Shown: piece after piece, positions 8,834 to 17,027 of the stretch
Position numbering within the stretch: the first letter of the stretch is position 1
Layout of the letters: each line of letters opens with the position of its first letter
DNA from: an uncultured Clostridia bacterium
GTDB lineage: Bacteria; Bacillota; Clostridia; Oscillospirales; Ruminococcaceae
NCBI GenBank assembly: GCA_947168885.1
Contig: CAMVNQ010000002.1
Coordinates: 248,001 to 312,000, forward strand
DNA length: 64,000 nucleotides
Reading direction: 5' to 3'
The notes under the pieces: generated by a model
The model's database searches: none
Told to the model about the DNA's origin: nothing
Seen by the model: the letters and a program-made list of their open reading frames with translations, nothing else
Made by a program: the position numbers and the translations under genes

Positions 8834-9684
8834 ACGGAATACACGTAAATTCAACATCGCCGTTTTTTTCACGGCATCCGGACACGGAGTACTCTATCGA
8901 GGACTTCGCACTTTACTGTGAGGTCATTTCCGCGCTCGAATGGCGTAAAATGAACGGCGATATTTTTATGATTACGGACAGCATCGCGGCAGAATACTAC
9001 CGTAAGCTTGGCATAGAAAAAGTATGGACAAGCTTATCGGAACTGATACCGACGGATGTTGAGGGTATTGACCCCGAAATGTTCTGGGCGGCCGGAAAGC
9101 TTATTGCGCTTCGTGATATACCCGAAAACGCTGCTCTTGTGGACGAAGATCTCATTATCTGGAAGAGTTTAGAGCTTTCGGATAAAGCGGTCACCTGTGC
9201 ACACCGTGAATATATCTCCGAGAACATCTATCCTGACCCGGAGTGCTTCAAAGTAACAAAATTTTCACTTATGGAACGGCTCGACAAAAGCGCCCTTCCC
9301 TGCAACACCGCGTTTCTGTACATACCAGACAGCTCATTCCGCCTTTTCTACGCCAATCAGGCTATCGCTTTCATGAAGGAATGCTCGGAAAACAAATGCG
9401 GTGACAGACTTTGCCGCATGGTATTCGCGGAACAGCGGCTTCTCGGTATGCTGTGTGCGCTGACCGGAACTCCGGTCGATACGCTCATGGATATGAACAG
9501 GCTTTTTATCGCGCAGGAGGATTATACCCATCTCTGGGGCGCGAAGCAGGCTATGAGGGATAATGAAGAACAGCGCAAAGGGTTCCTCGAACGCTGCCGC
9601 AGACGGATAAGAAACGATTTTCCCGAATACGGCTATGTAATTGAGGCTATAGATGAAGGTACAAAAAAAGCCCGTGACCGATAA
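8830..9684 (+). CDS. Glycosyltransferase-like (GT-A type) hypothetical protein
   Basis: 284 residues, function not recognised with certainty. The middle segment FWAAGKLIALR followed by ALVDEDLIIWKSL has the layout of small GT-A-like proteins in which FWxxGKhxA precedes an acidic DxD metal-binding turn. The N-terminal part (MITDSIAAEYYRKLGI) fits the first Rossmann-like strand and helix. There is no signal peptide or membrane helix. It is translationally coupled to the Ser/Gly-rich repeat protein upstream, which raises the possibility that this protein modifies that one; this is inference. The stop lies inside the terminator shared with ireB. Confidence 0.6.
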   Translation: MNGIHVNSTSPFFSRHPDTEYSIEDFALYCEVISALEWRKMNGDIFMITDSIAAEYYRKLGIEKVWTSLSELIPTDVEGIDPEMFWAAGKLIALRDIPENAALVDEDLIIWKSLELSDKAVTCAHREYISENIYPDPECFKVTKFSLMERLDKSALPCNTAFLYIPDSSFRLFYANQAIAFMKECSENKCGDRLCRMVFAEQRLLGMLCALTGTPVDTLMDMNRLFIAQEDYTHLWGAKQAMRDNEEQRKGFLERCRRRIRNDFPEYGYVIEAIDEGTKKARDR

Positions 9685-9694
9685 GATCACGGGC
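9670..9694 (-). terminator. Terminator between convergent genes
   Basis: GCCCGTGA (9670-9677) and TCACGGGC (9687-9694) form an 8-bp stem. The run of A at 9663-9669 becomes a U-tract on the minus strand, so it mainly ends ireB; the CTTTGT on the plus side is a weaker tail. Confidence 0.85.
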
Positions 9695-9708
9695 CTTTGT
9701 GCAATGAT

Positions 9709-9954
9709 TCATTCACCGAGGTAGTTCTTTACAAGCGCCTGAAGCAGTTCATCACGATCTATTCGTCTGATAAGGCTTCTTGCGTTGTTATATGTTGTTA
9801 TGTAAGTCGGATCCTCGGATAAGATATATCCGACAAGCTGATTGATAGGGTTATATCCTTTTTCATTCAAAGCCTGATATACCGTTGTGAGAATCTCTTT
9901 CATTTCATGATCGCGTTCATCCTTTACGGAGAATGTCATCGTTTTATCCTGCAT
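9709..9954 (-). CDS. ireB: IreB family regulatory phosphoprotein
   Basis: 81 residues and nearly full match to the IreB/UPF0297 family: [37 protein letters not shown] and [14 protein letters not shown]. In enterococci IreB is phosphorylated by the PASTA kinase IreK and modulates cephalosporin resistance. In most Firmicutes the gene sits between alaS and ruvX; here it stands alone with its own promoter and terminator. Of two ATGs, the second (9954) is placed about 9 bases after GGAAGG and gives the usual family start; the first at 9960 is too close. Confidence 0.92.
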   Translation of the reverse strand: MQDKTMTFSVKDERDHEMKEILTTVYQALNEKGYNPINQLVGYILSEDPTYITTYNNARSLIRRIDRDELLQALVKNYLGE

Positions 9955-10104
9955 ACCCATATACCTTCCTTAACAGTAATTGCTAACGGGCGGCGATTTC
10001 CTCGTCCATAAGGAACAAGCGCCCATTCCGGTCGTTTATATATAAGCCGGACTAAAAAAAATTATCCCTCTATTTTATTATACACATTTTCTGAAAAAAA
10101 ACAA
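9955..10104 (-). promoter_or_regulatory. ireB promoter and structured leader
   Basis: On the minus strand TTGTTT (10099-10104) and TATAAT (10077-10082, preceded by TGTG) are 16 bases apart. The leader then contains a nested hairpin: outer arms 9988-9992 and 10020-10024 (GGGCG/CGCCC), inner arms 9998-10002 and 10011-10015 (TTCCT/AGGAA). The fold does not match a riboswitch I know. It ends 28 bases before the ribosome site, so a regulatory role is only possible. Confidence 0.55.
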
Positions 10105-10177
10105 TAGGTTTTTTCAAAAAATCTGTTTTTCTTTTAATAGATAAAAAATTATTGTGCATTTTTATCAATAATTACTA

Positions 10178-10206
10178 TTGAAAGATAGAAAATGTTTTGC
10201 TATAAT
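10178..10206 (+). promoter_or_regulatory. Sigma-A-type promoter
   Basis: TTGAAA at 10178-10183, 17-base spacer, TATAAT at 10201-10206. It drives the DivIVA-like gene and fumarase beta gene. The early leader holds a small GGG/CCC hairpin followed by six T (10217-10235), possibly an attenuator. Confidence 0.75.
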
Positions 10207-10289
10207 ATAAATATTAGGGAACTATGCCCCTTTTTTGTCATACTCAAAGTATGTCGGAGCGTGGTTCAGGTTCTATTGGAGGTAACTTT

Positions 10290-12659
10290 ATGGCAGACGC
10301 TAAACAGGACAACAAGCAGAAGAAGGAAGTCAACAGCGAGGGTGTCGGCTTCAAGACCGTCATGGGCGGTTTTGACAAAAACGAAGTCAATCTGTATATC
10401 GCAAGGCTCAGAAAGCAGATGAAAGAACAGACTGACGAATATGAAAAGAGACTCTCTAATCTTCAGACTAACCTCGAAGATGCAAACAAAGAAGCTGCAA
10501 AAGCAAGAAATGAGAAAAAGACTGCCGAACAAGCGGCTGCTACAGCGTCCGCTCCCATTATAAAAGACAGCTCCGCGGAAACAAAGAAGCTTATAGACGA
10601 TCTCAAGGCTGAAAGCGACAAGAAGATCATGGAGCTTCGCAAGAGCATTCTCGACGAGCGCAGAAATGTTGCTAAATTCGATAAAGAATGCGCTATGGCG
10701 AAGATGTCGGAGAAGAAAGTCCGCGAAGAATACCAGAAACTTAAAAATAAGTATCAGGAACTCAAGAAGAACGGCGGCGGAGTCTCCGGTAAAGCTGTTG
10801 CGACAAGCAACGCCGACGAGGTAATGGCTGAAGCCAAGGCTTTCGCTAAAGATATGATCGCGGCTGCAAAGAGCTATTCCGATAATACCGTTAAAGCTGT
10901 CGATAAATATAAGGCAGACGTAGAGTCAGAACTCAAAGAGCGTTCTGCAAAGCTCGAAGAGATCAAGAAAAAGCTCGCAGACCAGATCAAAAAGACAGAG
11001 ACTGAACAGGAAGAATCTGCAAAGAAAGTCAGAGAAGCAACAAGCAAGATAAACTCCCTCACTTCCCTCTTTGAATCCTTCGCCACACAGTTCAATTCCG
11101 TAAATTCCCAGATCACCGGTGTTACGGAAAATATCGAAAGCATCTGCAAACAGTTCAATGAGACCACCGACCAGATCGGTACTGTTGCAAAGCAGATAAC
11201 CGAAACAACAACACAGATCGGAAGCGTTTCAAAACAGATAAACGAGACTACTTCACAGATCGACACTGTTTCCAAGCAGATAAACGAAACTACCTCCCAG
11301 ATAGACAGTGTATCAAGGCAGATCAACGAAACATCATCCCAGATAACCGGATTTGCAAAATCCATCAGCGAGACCACCGAAAAGATCAATGACGCTTCCA
11401 AGCAGATGAATGAGACCACCGGTATGATCTCCGAAGCATCCAAGAAGATGAACGAGACCACCGGTATGATCTCCGAGACATCTAAGAAGATGACCGAAGC
11501 TACCGGTATTATCACCGAGACATCGAAGAAGATAAACGAAACATCCGGTATCATAGACGAAGCTTCCAAGCAGATGAACGGATTTGGCAGCAAGCTCAAT
11601 ACAGCCAAGTCCGACATCGTTGACATCACAAAACTCGTTGATGTTGCAAAGAACAAGCTCGATAAGGCTAACGAAAGCGTTTCCGAAGCCAAGTCTGCTG
11701 CCGATTCACAGGCAAACGCGACCGATCTGTCGCCTATCGCTAAGATCAGCGAAGAGCTTTCTCTTGCAACAGGCGAACTCAAGGCTAAGCTTGAACTTCC
11801 CGTATTTGATGAGAGTAAGTTCAGTGAGTCTAAATTTGACGCTATTACCAGAAAACTCAAGATCGAGACTAAAATCGAATCCGACGGAAGCGCAATCTCT
11901 GCTATGGATGACGACGATCTTGAAGAAAGCGACATAATCACTTCTATCGAGATAGACTCGCCCGATACAAGCATCCCGAGCGATGACGATCTTATGGCCG
12001 ACGTTCCGGACGTTATCACAGCTCCCGTATTTGAGGAAGTTAAGGCAGAAAAACCGGCTCCCGCAGCTAAAAAGGCTGCTCCTTCTCCCATACAGGATAA
12101 TTCCGCAAAGGCTGAAAGACCCGGTCTCGATTCCGATTTCGAGGACTTCTTCCTCACAGAACCCAAGGACGATGATCTCTCCGGAGATATTCCGCTTATC
12201 AATATGGAAGGCGTCGGTGTTATGGACGACTTCTCACTTGATGCTTCTCCCGAGCCTATCGGCGAAGATTTCGATATCACACCTATTGACAAAGTCGCAA
12301 AACCCGATAAAGGCACTGACCTCGGAGCAGATATTTTCGATATAGCTATCGACGCTCCCGGCGCAGATGATGATACTCTTGCAAATATGATGGCCGAGGC
12401 AAGCAGCGCAGAGAAAGCAGCTAACAAGGATTTCTCGCCTTCGGACTTCAACTTTGACGCAGACAATACCCTCCCAAGCAGCGCTGCGGACGATGATTTC
12501 GGAGAATTTGCAGACCTGTTTGCAGCAGGATCATCTCAGACAACACAGACCAAAAAGAACGAGAAACCGGCATTCAAGACCTCACACGGCGGAAATGATG
12601 ACTGGGGCTTCGGAAGTGACCCCGGTTCAGATTCTGACCTTTCAGACCTTCTTATATGA
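10290..12659 (+). CDS. Long DivIVA-like coiled-coil protein with tandem 14-residue repeats
   Basis: 789 residues. The N-terminal FKTVMGGFDKNEVNLYIARL segment resembles the DivIVA/GpsB membrane-targeting start (F-x-GGF/Y-D-x-x-EV). Charged coiled coil fills about residues 35-280. Bases 11151-11570 encode ten contiguous 14-residue units of the type QINETTSQIDTVSK, exactly two heptads each, expected to give a long uniform rod; the layout also recalls chemoreceptor stalks. The last 250 residues are acidic and low in hydrophobics. There is no membrane helix. ATG 10290 is chosen because GGAGGT lies 6 bases upstream; the frame is open to 10224. The stop overlaps the start of the fumarase beta gene. 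A polar or septal scaffold role is inferred. Confidence 0.75.
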   Translation: MADAKQDNKQKKEVNSEGVGFKTVMGGFDKNEVNLYIARLRKQMKEQTDEYEKRLSNLQTNLEDANKEAAKARNEKKTAEQAAATASAPIIKDSSAETKKLIDDLKAESDKKIMELRKSILDERRNVAKFDKECAMAKMSEKKVREEYQKLKNKYQELKKNGGGVSGKAVATSNADEVMAEAKAFAKDMIAAAKSYSDNTVKAVDKYKADVESELKERSAKLEEIKKKLADQIKKTETEQEESAKKVREATSKINSLTSLFESFATQFNSVNSQITGVTENIESICKQFNETTDQIGTVAKQITETTTQIGSVSKQINETTSQIDTVSKQINETTSQIDSVSRQINETSSQITGFAKSISETTEKINDASKQMNETTGMISEASKKMNETTGMISETSKKMTEATGIITETSKKINETSGIIDEASKQMNGFGSKLNTAKSDIVDITKLVDVAKNKLDKANESVSEAKSAADSQANATDLSPIAKISEELSLATGELKAKLELPVFDESKFSESKFDAITRKLKIETKIESDGSAISAMDDDDLEESDIITSIEIDSPDTSIPSDDDLMADVPDVITAPVFEEVKAEKPAPAAKKAAPSPIQDNSAKAERPGLDSDFEDFFLTEPKDDDLSGDIPLINMEGVGVMDDFSLDASPEPIGEDFDITPIDKVAKPDKGTDLGADIFDIAIDAPGADDDTLANMMAEASSAEKAANKDFSPSDFNFDADNTLPSSAADDDFGEFADLFAAGSSQTTQTKKNEKPAFKTSHGGNDDWGFGSDPGSDSDLSDLLI

Positions 12660-13201
12660 AAAATATCAATGTTGAACAGCTTAAGACCTTATCCCCCGAG
12701 CTTCGCGCCGGGGATAAGGTCATGCTTTCGGGAGTAGTATATACTTCCCGTGATGCCGCACACAAGCGGATTACCGAGCTTATTGAAGCCGGAAAACCTC
12801 TTCCCTATGATCTTGACGGAGCAGTTATTTATTACGCCGGACCAACCGGAACCAAAGAAGGTATGGTAATAGGAAGCTGCGGACCGACAACTTCAGGCCG
12901 CATGGATAAGTTCTCACCTGATTTTCTTGACAGAGGACTTGCGGCTATGATCGGCAAGGGCGAACGCAGTCAGGAAGTCATTGACGCTATCATACGCAAC
13001 AACGCAGTTTATTTCTGTGCTATCGGCGGTGCCGGAGCTCTGGCGTGCAAATGCATAAAAAGCTGTGAAGTTATCGCCTTTGAAGACCTTGGATGTGAAA
13101 GTGTCAAGAGACTCTGCATTGAGGACTTCCCTCTTACGGTAGCCATTGACTGTCACGGCGGAAATATCTTCGACAACAGAAAAAAATATCGAAGAATGTA
13201 A
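12656..13201 (+). CDS. fumB: Fumarate hydratase class I, beta subunit
   Basis: 181 residues, the usual size of the separate C-terminal subunit of two-part class I fumarase (or the related tartrate dehydratase). Conserved features are LRAGDKVMLSG, IYYAGPTGT and GPTTSGRMDKFSPDFL. The enzyme hydrates fumarate to malate, but needs the alpha subunit that carries the [4Fe-4S] cluster. No alpha gene lies next to it, which is unusual because the pair is normally adjacent. There is no clear Shine-Dalgarno sequence; the ATG overlaps the preceding stop, so translation seems coupled to the coiled-coil gene. L-tartrate dehydratase beta is the alternative. Confidence 0.88.
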   Translation: MKNINVEQLKTLSPELRAGDKVMLSGVVYTSRDAAHKRITELIEAGKPLPYDLDGAVIYYAGPTGTKEGMVIGSCGPTTSGRMDKFSPDFLDRGLAAMIGKGERSQEVIDAIIRNNAVYFCAIGGAGALACKCIKSCEVIAFEDLGCESVKRLCIEDFPLTVAIDCHGGNIFDNRKKYRRM

Positions 13202-13219
13202 AAAAAATACTTTACTGTG

Positions 13220-13248
13220 TTGACAATGTGAAAATTTAGTGATATAAT
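13220..13248 (+). promoter_or_regulatory. Consensus sigma-A promoter
   Basis: TTGACA at 13220-13225, a 17-base spacer and TATAAT at 13243-13248, upstream of the sigma-factor gene. It begins 19 bases after the fumarase beta stop, so the two units are separate although no terminator is seen between them. Confidence 0.85.
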
Positions 13249-13280
13249 CACTTTAGGTGCTTCTGAAAGGGTGGGTATTT

Positions 13281-13826
13281 ATGAAAGTCTCCGACGAAGA
13301 TCTCGTAGGCATCATAAAGGAACAGCCCGACCCTATGCAGAGCAGCGAAATGGCACTTCTCATCTCACGATATTCGCATATTATACGTATAAAAGCCGCA
13401 AAGCTTCGCACGAACGACATTGAGTCCGAAGACCTTTGCCAGGAGGGTTATCTTGCACTCTTCGATGCACTGCGTGCTTTTGATCCGTCAAAGGGTAATT
13501 TCTCTGCTTTCGCGGGGACGTGTATTGCGAACCGTATGAAAAACGCTGTCATCAAAGCACACGGAAGTCTGGAAAAAGCAGACGACTATGATCTTGCGCA
13601 GATACCTGACAGTGGTTCTTCAGCAGATGAGTACATCATCACAAAAGAGGATGATGCTGCTATCGAGCACCTTCTCTCTTTCCTTTCACATAAAGAATAC
13701 TCTGTTATGAAGCTGTTTCTTGACGGCTATTCATACAAGCAGATAGCGGAAAAGCTCGGTATTACCCCAAAATCTGCTGATAACGCTCTTTCACGGGCAA
13801 GAAAAAAGCTCAAGGCTTTATTATGA
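13281..13826 (+). CDS. Sigma-70 family RNA polymerase sigma factor (SigH-like)
   Basis: 181 residues. Region 2 is clear (SEDLCQEGYLALFDALRAFD, then FSAFAGTCIANRMKNAV) and region 4 forms the C-terminal helix-turn-helix (YSYKQIAEKLGITPKSADNA). Region 3 is missing, as in SigH/Spo0H and ECF-type factors; the region 2 wording is closer to SigH than to ECF sigmas. No anti-sigma gene is adjacent, also like sigH. ATG 13281 is chosen because AAAGGGTGGG precedes it. If it is SigH, it would act at the start of sporulation, in line with spoIIE and sigG, but this assignment is moderate only. Confidence 0.8.
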   Translation: MKVSDEDLVGIIKEQPDPMQSSEMALLISRYSHIIRIKAAKLRTNDIESEDLCQEGYLALFDALRAFDPSKGNFSAFAGTCIANRMKNAVIKAHGSLEKADDYDLAQIPDSGSSADEYIITKEDDAAIEHLLSFLSHKEYSVMKLFLDGYSYKQIAEKLGITPKSADNALSRARKKLKALL

Positions 13827-13899
13827 CCGATGCATAATAGTGCTTGGCGGTGCAAACCCGCAAACGGTCAATATTATATTTTATGGCGAGGTATATCGT

Positions 13900-14172
13900 A
13901 TGTACACAGACAAAACGCTTGTATGCAAGGACTGCGGAAATGAATTCGTATTCACAGCCGGTGAGCAGGAATTCTATGCTGAAAAAGGCTTCACAAACGA
14001 GCCCCAGCGTTGCAAGGCGTGCAGAGACGCAAAGAAGAACGCTTCCAGAAACAGGGAGATGTTCACGGCAATATGCGCAAGCTGCGGTAAGGAAGCTGTT
14101 GTTCCCTTCAAACCGCGTGATGACAGACCCGTATATTGCAGCGAGTGTTTCGCAAAGCAGAAGGGTGAATAA
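13900..14172 (+). CDS. Zinc-ribbon domain protein
   Basis: 90 residues with three Cys pairs: CKDCG, CKACR, and CASCG followed by CSEC, enough for two zinc sites. The opening MYTDKTLVCKDCGNEFVF and QEFYAEKGF are typical of a widespread Clostridia family of probable zinc-ribbon proteins of unknown function. ATG 13900 follows GGCGAGG by 8 bases. It is 73 bases downstream of the sigma gene, in the same direction and before a strong terminator, so it is likely in that operon. A nucleic-acid-binding or ribosome-linked role is often guessed for the family but not shown. Confidence 0.85.
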   Translation: MYTDKTLVCKDCGNEFVFTAGEQEFYAEKGFTNEPQRCKACRDAKKNASRNREMFTAICASCGKEAVVPFKPRDDRPVYCSECFAKQKGE

Positions 14173-14250
14173 TCCGCCCGACATCATTGATTTATGAGAT
14201 ATACTCCGCACATAAGCTCAGTTATTTCGTATCCCCAATGACATAAAAAA

Positions 14251-14277
14251 CTCCCGAAGTCTTTTGGCTTCGGGAGT
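14251..14277. terminator. Bidirectional terminator
   Basis: CTCCCGAAG (14251-14259) pairs with CTTCGGGAG (14268-14276), flanked by an A-run before and a T-run after. It ends both the zinc-ribbon gene on the plus strand and the lipoprotein gene on the minus strand. Confidence 0.93.
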
Positions 14278-14299
14278 TTTTCTTTGTGCGGTATCGCCT

Positions 14300-15802
14300 T
14301 TACTTTACTGTTCCGCCCCATTCTACTACCGTAAATCCCGTTCTCTCAGGAGCTTTTTCCAACTCCTGCTCCGGAATGTCAACATACTCGCCGCTCGGTG
14401 AAAACGACATGAAAACACGTATCACAGTGTCCGGTGACGGTGATATGTCAAGCTTCGCGTTATCGCTGTAATCAGCGCCGGCGAAAGTGATGACGTTATA
14501 CTCATTCTTCTCCATAAAAGGCAGCCAGAATTCCATAAATTCCGCTGCTTCGCTTTCATTCATTCCAATGTATGCGAGCTTCTCCGTGAGGAATGCTTTA
14601 GTATCACTTCCTTTTACACAGAAACCGCGTGACGTATCGACATCGAAATCCATTCTGCCTTCCCAGAACAGATACGGGTATTCCCTGCCGCCGTGCAGTA
14701 TCGTTCCGTCCGGCAGTGCAGTCACGTTCCAGCCATTACCGTACACAGGATCGGTTATCGTGAGCCGACCGTTGAAGTCGATCGAAACACTTACCTGCTC
14801 CGGCTTTTCGGGGTACAGATAAATCACAGGCTTGGCAGCTACCATTTCTCCGGGTGAAGCATAATCGCTCAGTGTTATCGAGACGGGCATTACACGGTGA
14901 TAGTACATACTTTCCTTGTACATCACGGTGAAAGATACATCTACCACATCACCGACACAGAGTTCAGGGTACTTTGCCGTGTCGCAGATGACATAATAGC
15001 GCTGCGGGAGCGGGAATGGCATCTCACAGACAAACATATCCGGGCGTATCTCGTCGATCAGGAACGTATATGTACCGTTTTCCTCCTCGACATCATACTG
15101 CGGCGCGGTATCGCTGTCAACGATCTCAAATTCGCAGTAATATACATCGGATGTTCCGTCAGAATGGTTGATAACAGGCTTGACGATGCGGTATTTTCCG
15201 GCAGTTATCGGCTCTGCATACTTTTTGTCCTCAAGACTTATCTCAACGGTCGGTTGTGACATACCGGAAATCTCATAAGCAACTTCTATCCAATACATTC
15301 CCTCAGCAAACTCTACCGGTCTCCAGCTCCCGTTGTCGAGCTTTTCAAGACTGTAATTCTCGCCCGTAATTGCTAAAGCAGAAGGATCCTGACTCGTATT
15401 CGACATTCTGAGTGAGATATGATCCACATCTGTGGTTATCCTGTCCGCGCCGCTTATGATCTCAAGCTTTATATCATCGTGAGAGAACGGCTCACCGGTG
15501 TAAGACGTCATTACCGGAGCATCAGCCGGCGGCAGTGTAGTTTCCTGCAATTCACGGCTCGATGTGGTCATAATAACAAAACTTTCGCCGTCGAGCATCG
15601 TAGTCTCGTAAGTCTGCTGCGGCGCAGCTTCATGCGCGGCGGAAGTTACCGTGTCCTCCACAGCAGATGTCTCGGCAGCCGGCTGTGTGACCGTCGCTTC
15701 AGTCGAAGCGGCAGCACCGCCCTGACCCTGCTGCTTACAGCCCGCAGATGACAGAAGAACGGCAGCTGCACATAATACAGAGATCTTTCTTCGTATGTTC
15801 AT
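14300..15802 (-). CDS. Secreted lipoprotein with Ig-like and KPVIYLYPE domains
   Basis: 500 residues. The signal peptide ends in a lipobox (LLSSAGC), so the protein should be lipid-anchored outside the membrane. A Thr/Ala-rich linker follows, then a beta-rich segment at about 120-220 resembling bacterial Ig-like domains, and from about 330 a conserved KPVIYLYPEKPEQVSV domain with PYLFWEG and GFCVKG motifs, found in many gut Firmicutes proteins of unknown function. ATG 15802 is used because GAGGAG lies 7 bases upstream; a longer frame to 15835 lacks a ribosome site and would hide the signal peptide. Function is unknown. Confidence 0.82.
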   Translation of the reverse strand: MNIRRKISVLCAAAVLLSSAGCKQQGQGGAAASTEATVTQPAAETSAVEDTVTSAAHEAAPQQTYETTMLDGESFVIMTTSSRELQETTLPPADAPVMTSYTGEPFSHDDIKLEIISGADRITTDVDHISLRMSNTSQDPSALAITGENYSLEKLDNGSWRPVEFAEGMYWIEVAYEISGMSQPTVEISLEDKKYAEPITAGKYRIVKPVINHSDGTSDVYYCEFEIVDSDTAPQYDVEEENGTYTFLIDEIRPDMFVCEMPFPLPQRYYVICDTAKYPELCVGDVVDVSFTVMYKESMYYHRVMPVSITLSDYASPGEMVAAKPVIYLYPEKPEQVSVSIDFNGRLTITDPVYGNGWNVTALPDGTILHGGREYPYLFWEGRMDFDVDTSRGFCVKGSDTKAFLTEKLAYIGMNESEAAEFMEFWLPFMEKNEYNVITFAGADYSDNAKLDISPSPDTVIRVFMSFSPSGEYVDIPEQELEKAPERTGFTVVEWGGTVK

Positions 15803-16176
15803 TGTATCATCTCCTCGTTTTTCAGAAAGACGCACAGCTTCCCGTCAAAGACGGGAAACCGTACGAGCACTTTGCGGTGGACAACCGCGTCAATGTGGTG
15901 CATTGAGAGGTGCTTCATATACAACACTATGCGGAAAGACAAAAGGTTACAAGTATTTTCAAATAAAAAAACCGCAGCCTATAACCGTACTTCGGCTGCG
16001 GGGTAAAGTTTTTTCGGACAGAGACCGGCAGGTTAAAAAAATAAGTGAGTTGCCACAACATTGAACATAATTATATAAAAAATAACATAAAAGAATAACG
16101 CAAAACAAATACCATGAACACTCACAAACCGGTTTTATCAAAAAAAGGGTGCCAATCTCTGTCCGACGGAAAAAGA
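15803..16176. other. Intergenic region with terminator and inverted-repeat element
   Basis: 374 bases without a convincing gene. A minus-strand terminator is formed by CCGCAGCC (15972-15979) and GGCTGCGG (15994-16001), with a U-tract on that strand. Arms at 16015-16029 and 16151-16165 are inverted copies matching at 13 of 15 bases and enclose an A/T-rich core, forming a 151-bp element. A perfect short hairpin (TTCCCGTC/GACGGGAA, 15839-15857) lies in the lipoprotein leader. A 39-codon frame at 15799-15918 (minus) overlaps the lipoprotein start but has no ribosome site. Confidence 0.6.
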
Positions 16177-16683
16177 TCAGATTTCAAAGTCGAACTCGAC
16201 CGTGTTGTTTACCGTATCAAGCGCTGTCTGAAGCTTCGCGAGCCTGTCGGATATATCGTCATAATCCTTCTCAACGGCAGCGATATCATAGTTCGCATAA
16301 CGGTAATCAATAATATTTGACGTACTTCTCATGTGATCAACACGCGCTTTTGGCAGCACCGACTTCATATCGCGCAGTTTATCACGGCGGCGCGAAAGCT
16401 GCGGCATCAGAACAAGAATCTGATCTATCGTCATACCGAGATCAGAAACGATATATGTAGAATTGAACACATTCAAAGCGTGCTTTATGACTCTGATCTT
16501 ATTTTCAAGCCCGATGAGTTTTGCCTGTGTTTCGGCATAATCATAAACAGGTCTCACGCTTTCCACGTCCTCGCCCACTGCGGCAATGAAGCAGCGGCTC
16601 TGATCTTCGATCTCAAGGATACCGCGCATATCATCATCGCATTTACGCAGAATTTTAGCAGCCTGTGCAGATGTAACTTTCAT
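16177..16683 (-). CDS. DUF6847-like (septicolysin-type) conserved protein
   Basis: 168 residues, helical and without signal peptide or membrane helix. The pattern MKVTSAQAAKILRK, VRPVYDYAETQAKLIGLENKI, IKHALNVFN, LPKAR and IDYRYANYDI matches a conserved Firmicutes family annotated as septicolysin or DIP1984-like, with no established function. GGAGGAAG lies just before the ATG. It is downstream of the tRNA operon on the same strand but separated from it by a hairpin terminator. Confidence 0.8.
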   Translation of the reverse strand: MKVTSAQAAKILRKCDDDMRGILEIEDQSRCFIAAVGEDVESVRPVYDYAETQAKLIGLENKIRVIKHALNVFNSTYIVSDLGMTIDQILVLMPQLSRRRDKLRDMKSVLPKARVDHMRSTSNIIDYRYANYDIAAVEKDYDDISDRLAKLQTALDTVNNTVEFDFEI

Positions 16684-16724
16684 GATACTTCCTCCTTTTC
16701 ATTGGAACCATTCTTATATAACAA

Positions 16725-16753
16725 ATTACCGTACAGAAAAACTGTACGGTAAT
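16725..16753 (-). terminator. Terminator after tRNA operon
   Basis: ATTACCGTACAG (16725-16736) and CTGTACGGTAAT (16742-16753) form a perfect 12-bp stem, followed on the minus strand by TTTGTT. It lies just downstream of tRNA-Gly. Confidence 0.85.
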
Positions 16754-16759
16754 CTTTAA

Positions 16760-16835
16760 TGGAGCGGATTACGAGGCTCGAACTCGCTACCTCCACCTTG
16801 GCAAGGTGGCGCTCTACCAGATGAGCTAAATCCGC
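16760..16835 (-). tRNA. tRNA-Gly (GCC)
   Basis: 76 bases including an encoded CCA. The acceptor arms GCGGATT/AATCCGC pair, the D-arm reads AGCTCATCTGGTAGAGC, the anticodon loop is TTGCCAA (GCC), and the T-arm carries GTTCGAGCC. Last gene of the four-tRNA operon. Confidence 0.97.
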
Positions 16836-16929
16836 ATATCTCAGAAACTCTGAGAGTCCACATCTGCGTGGCAGGATACCGTCCCCGAGCAATATGCTCG
16901 AGACGGATTTGCCGCCGCACGTATGCGGT

Positions 16930-17005
16930 TGGTGCTTCCGGTCGGAATCGAACCAACGACACGGGGATTTTCAGTCCCCTGCTCTACCGACTGAGCTACA
17001 GAAGC
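16930..17005 (-). tRNA. tRNA-Phe (GAA)
   Basis: 76 bases with encoded CCA. The acceptor starts GCTTCTG, the anticodon stem-loop is GGGGACTGAAAATCCCC (anticodon GAA), and the T-loop is GGTTCGATTCC. Confidence 0.96.
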
Positions 17006-17027
17006 AAATGCTGTATAAAATACAGCG

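Noticed and set aside
10874-12466. Minus-strand open frame of 530 codons opposite the coiled-coil gene
   Set aside because: It is the complement of a Lys/Glu/Thr-rich repeat gene and gives a low-complexity Ser/Ile/Val protein. The plus-strand frame has a promoter, a ribosome site and a coiled-coil pattern.
15799-15918. 39-codon minus-strand ORF overlapping the lipoprotein start by ATGA
   Set aside because: No ribosome site before its ATG and hairpins within it; it may be a leader peptide but evidence is too thin.
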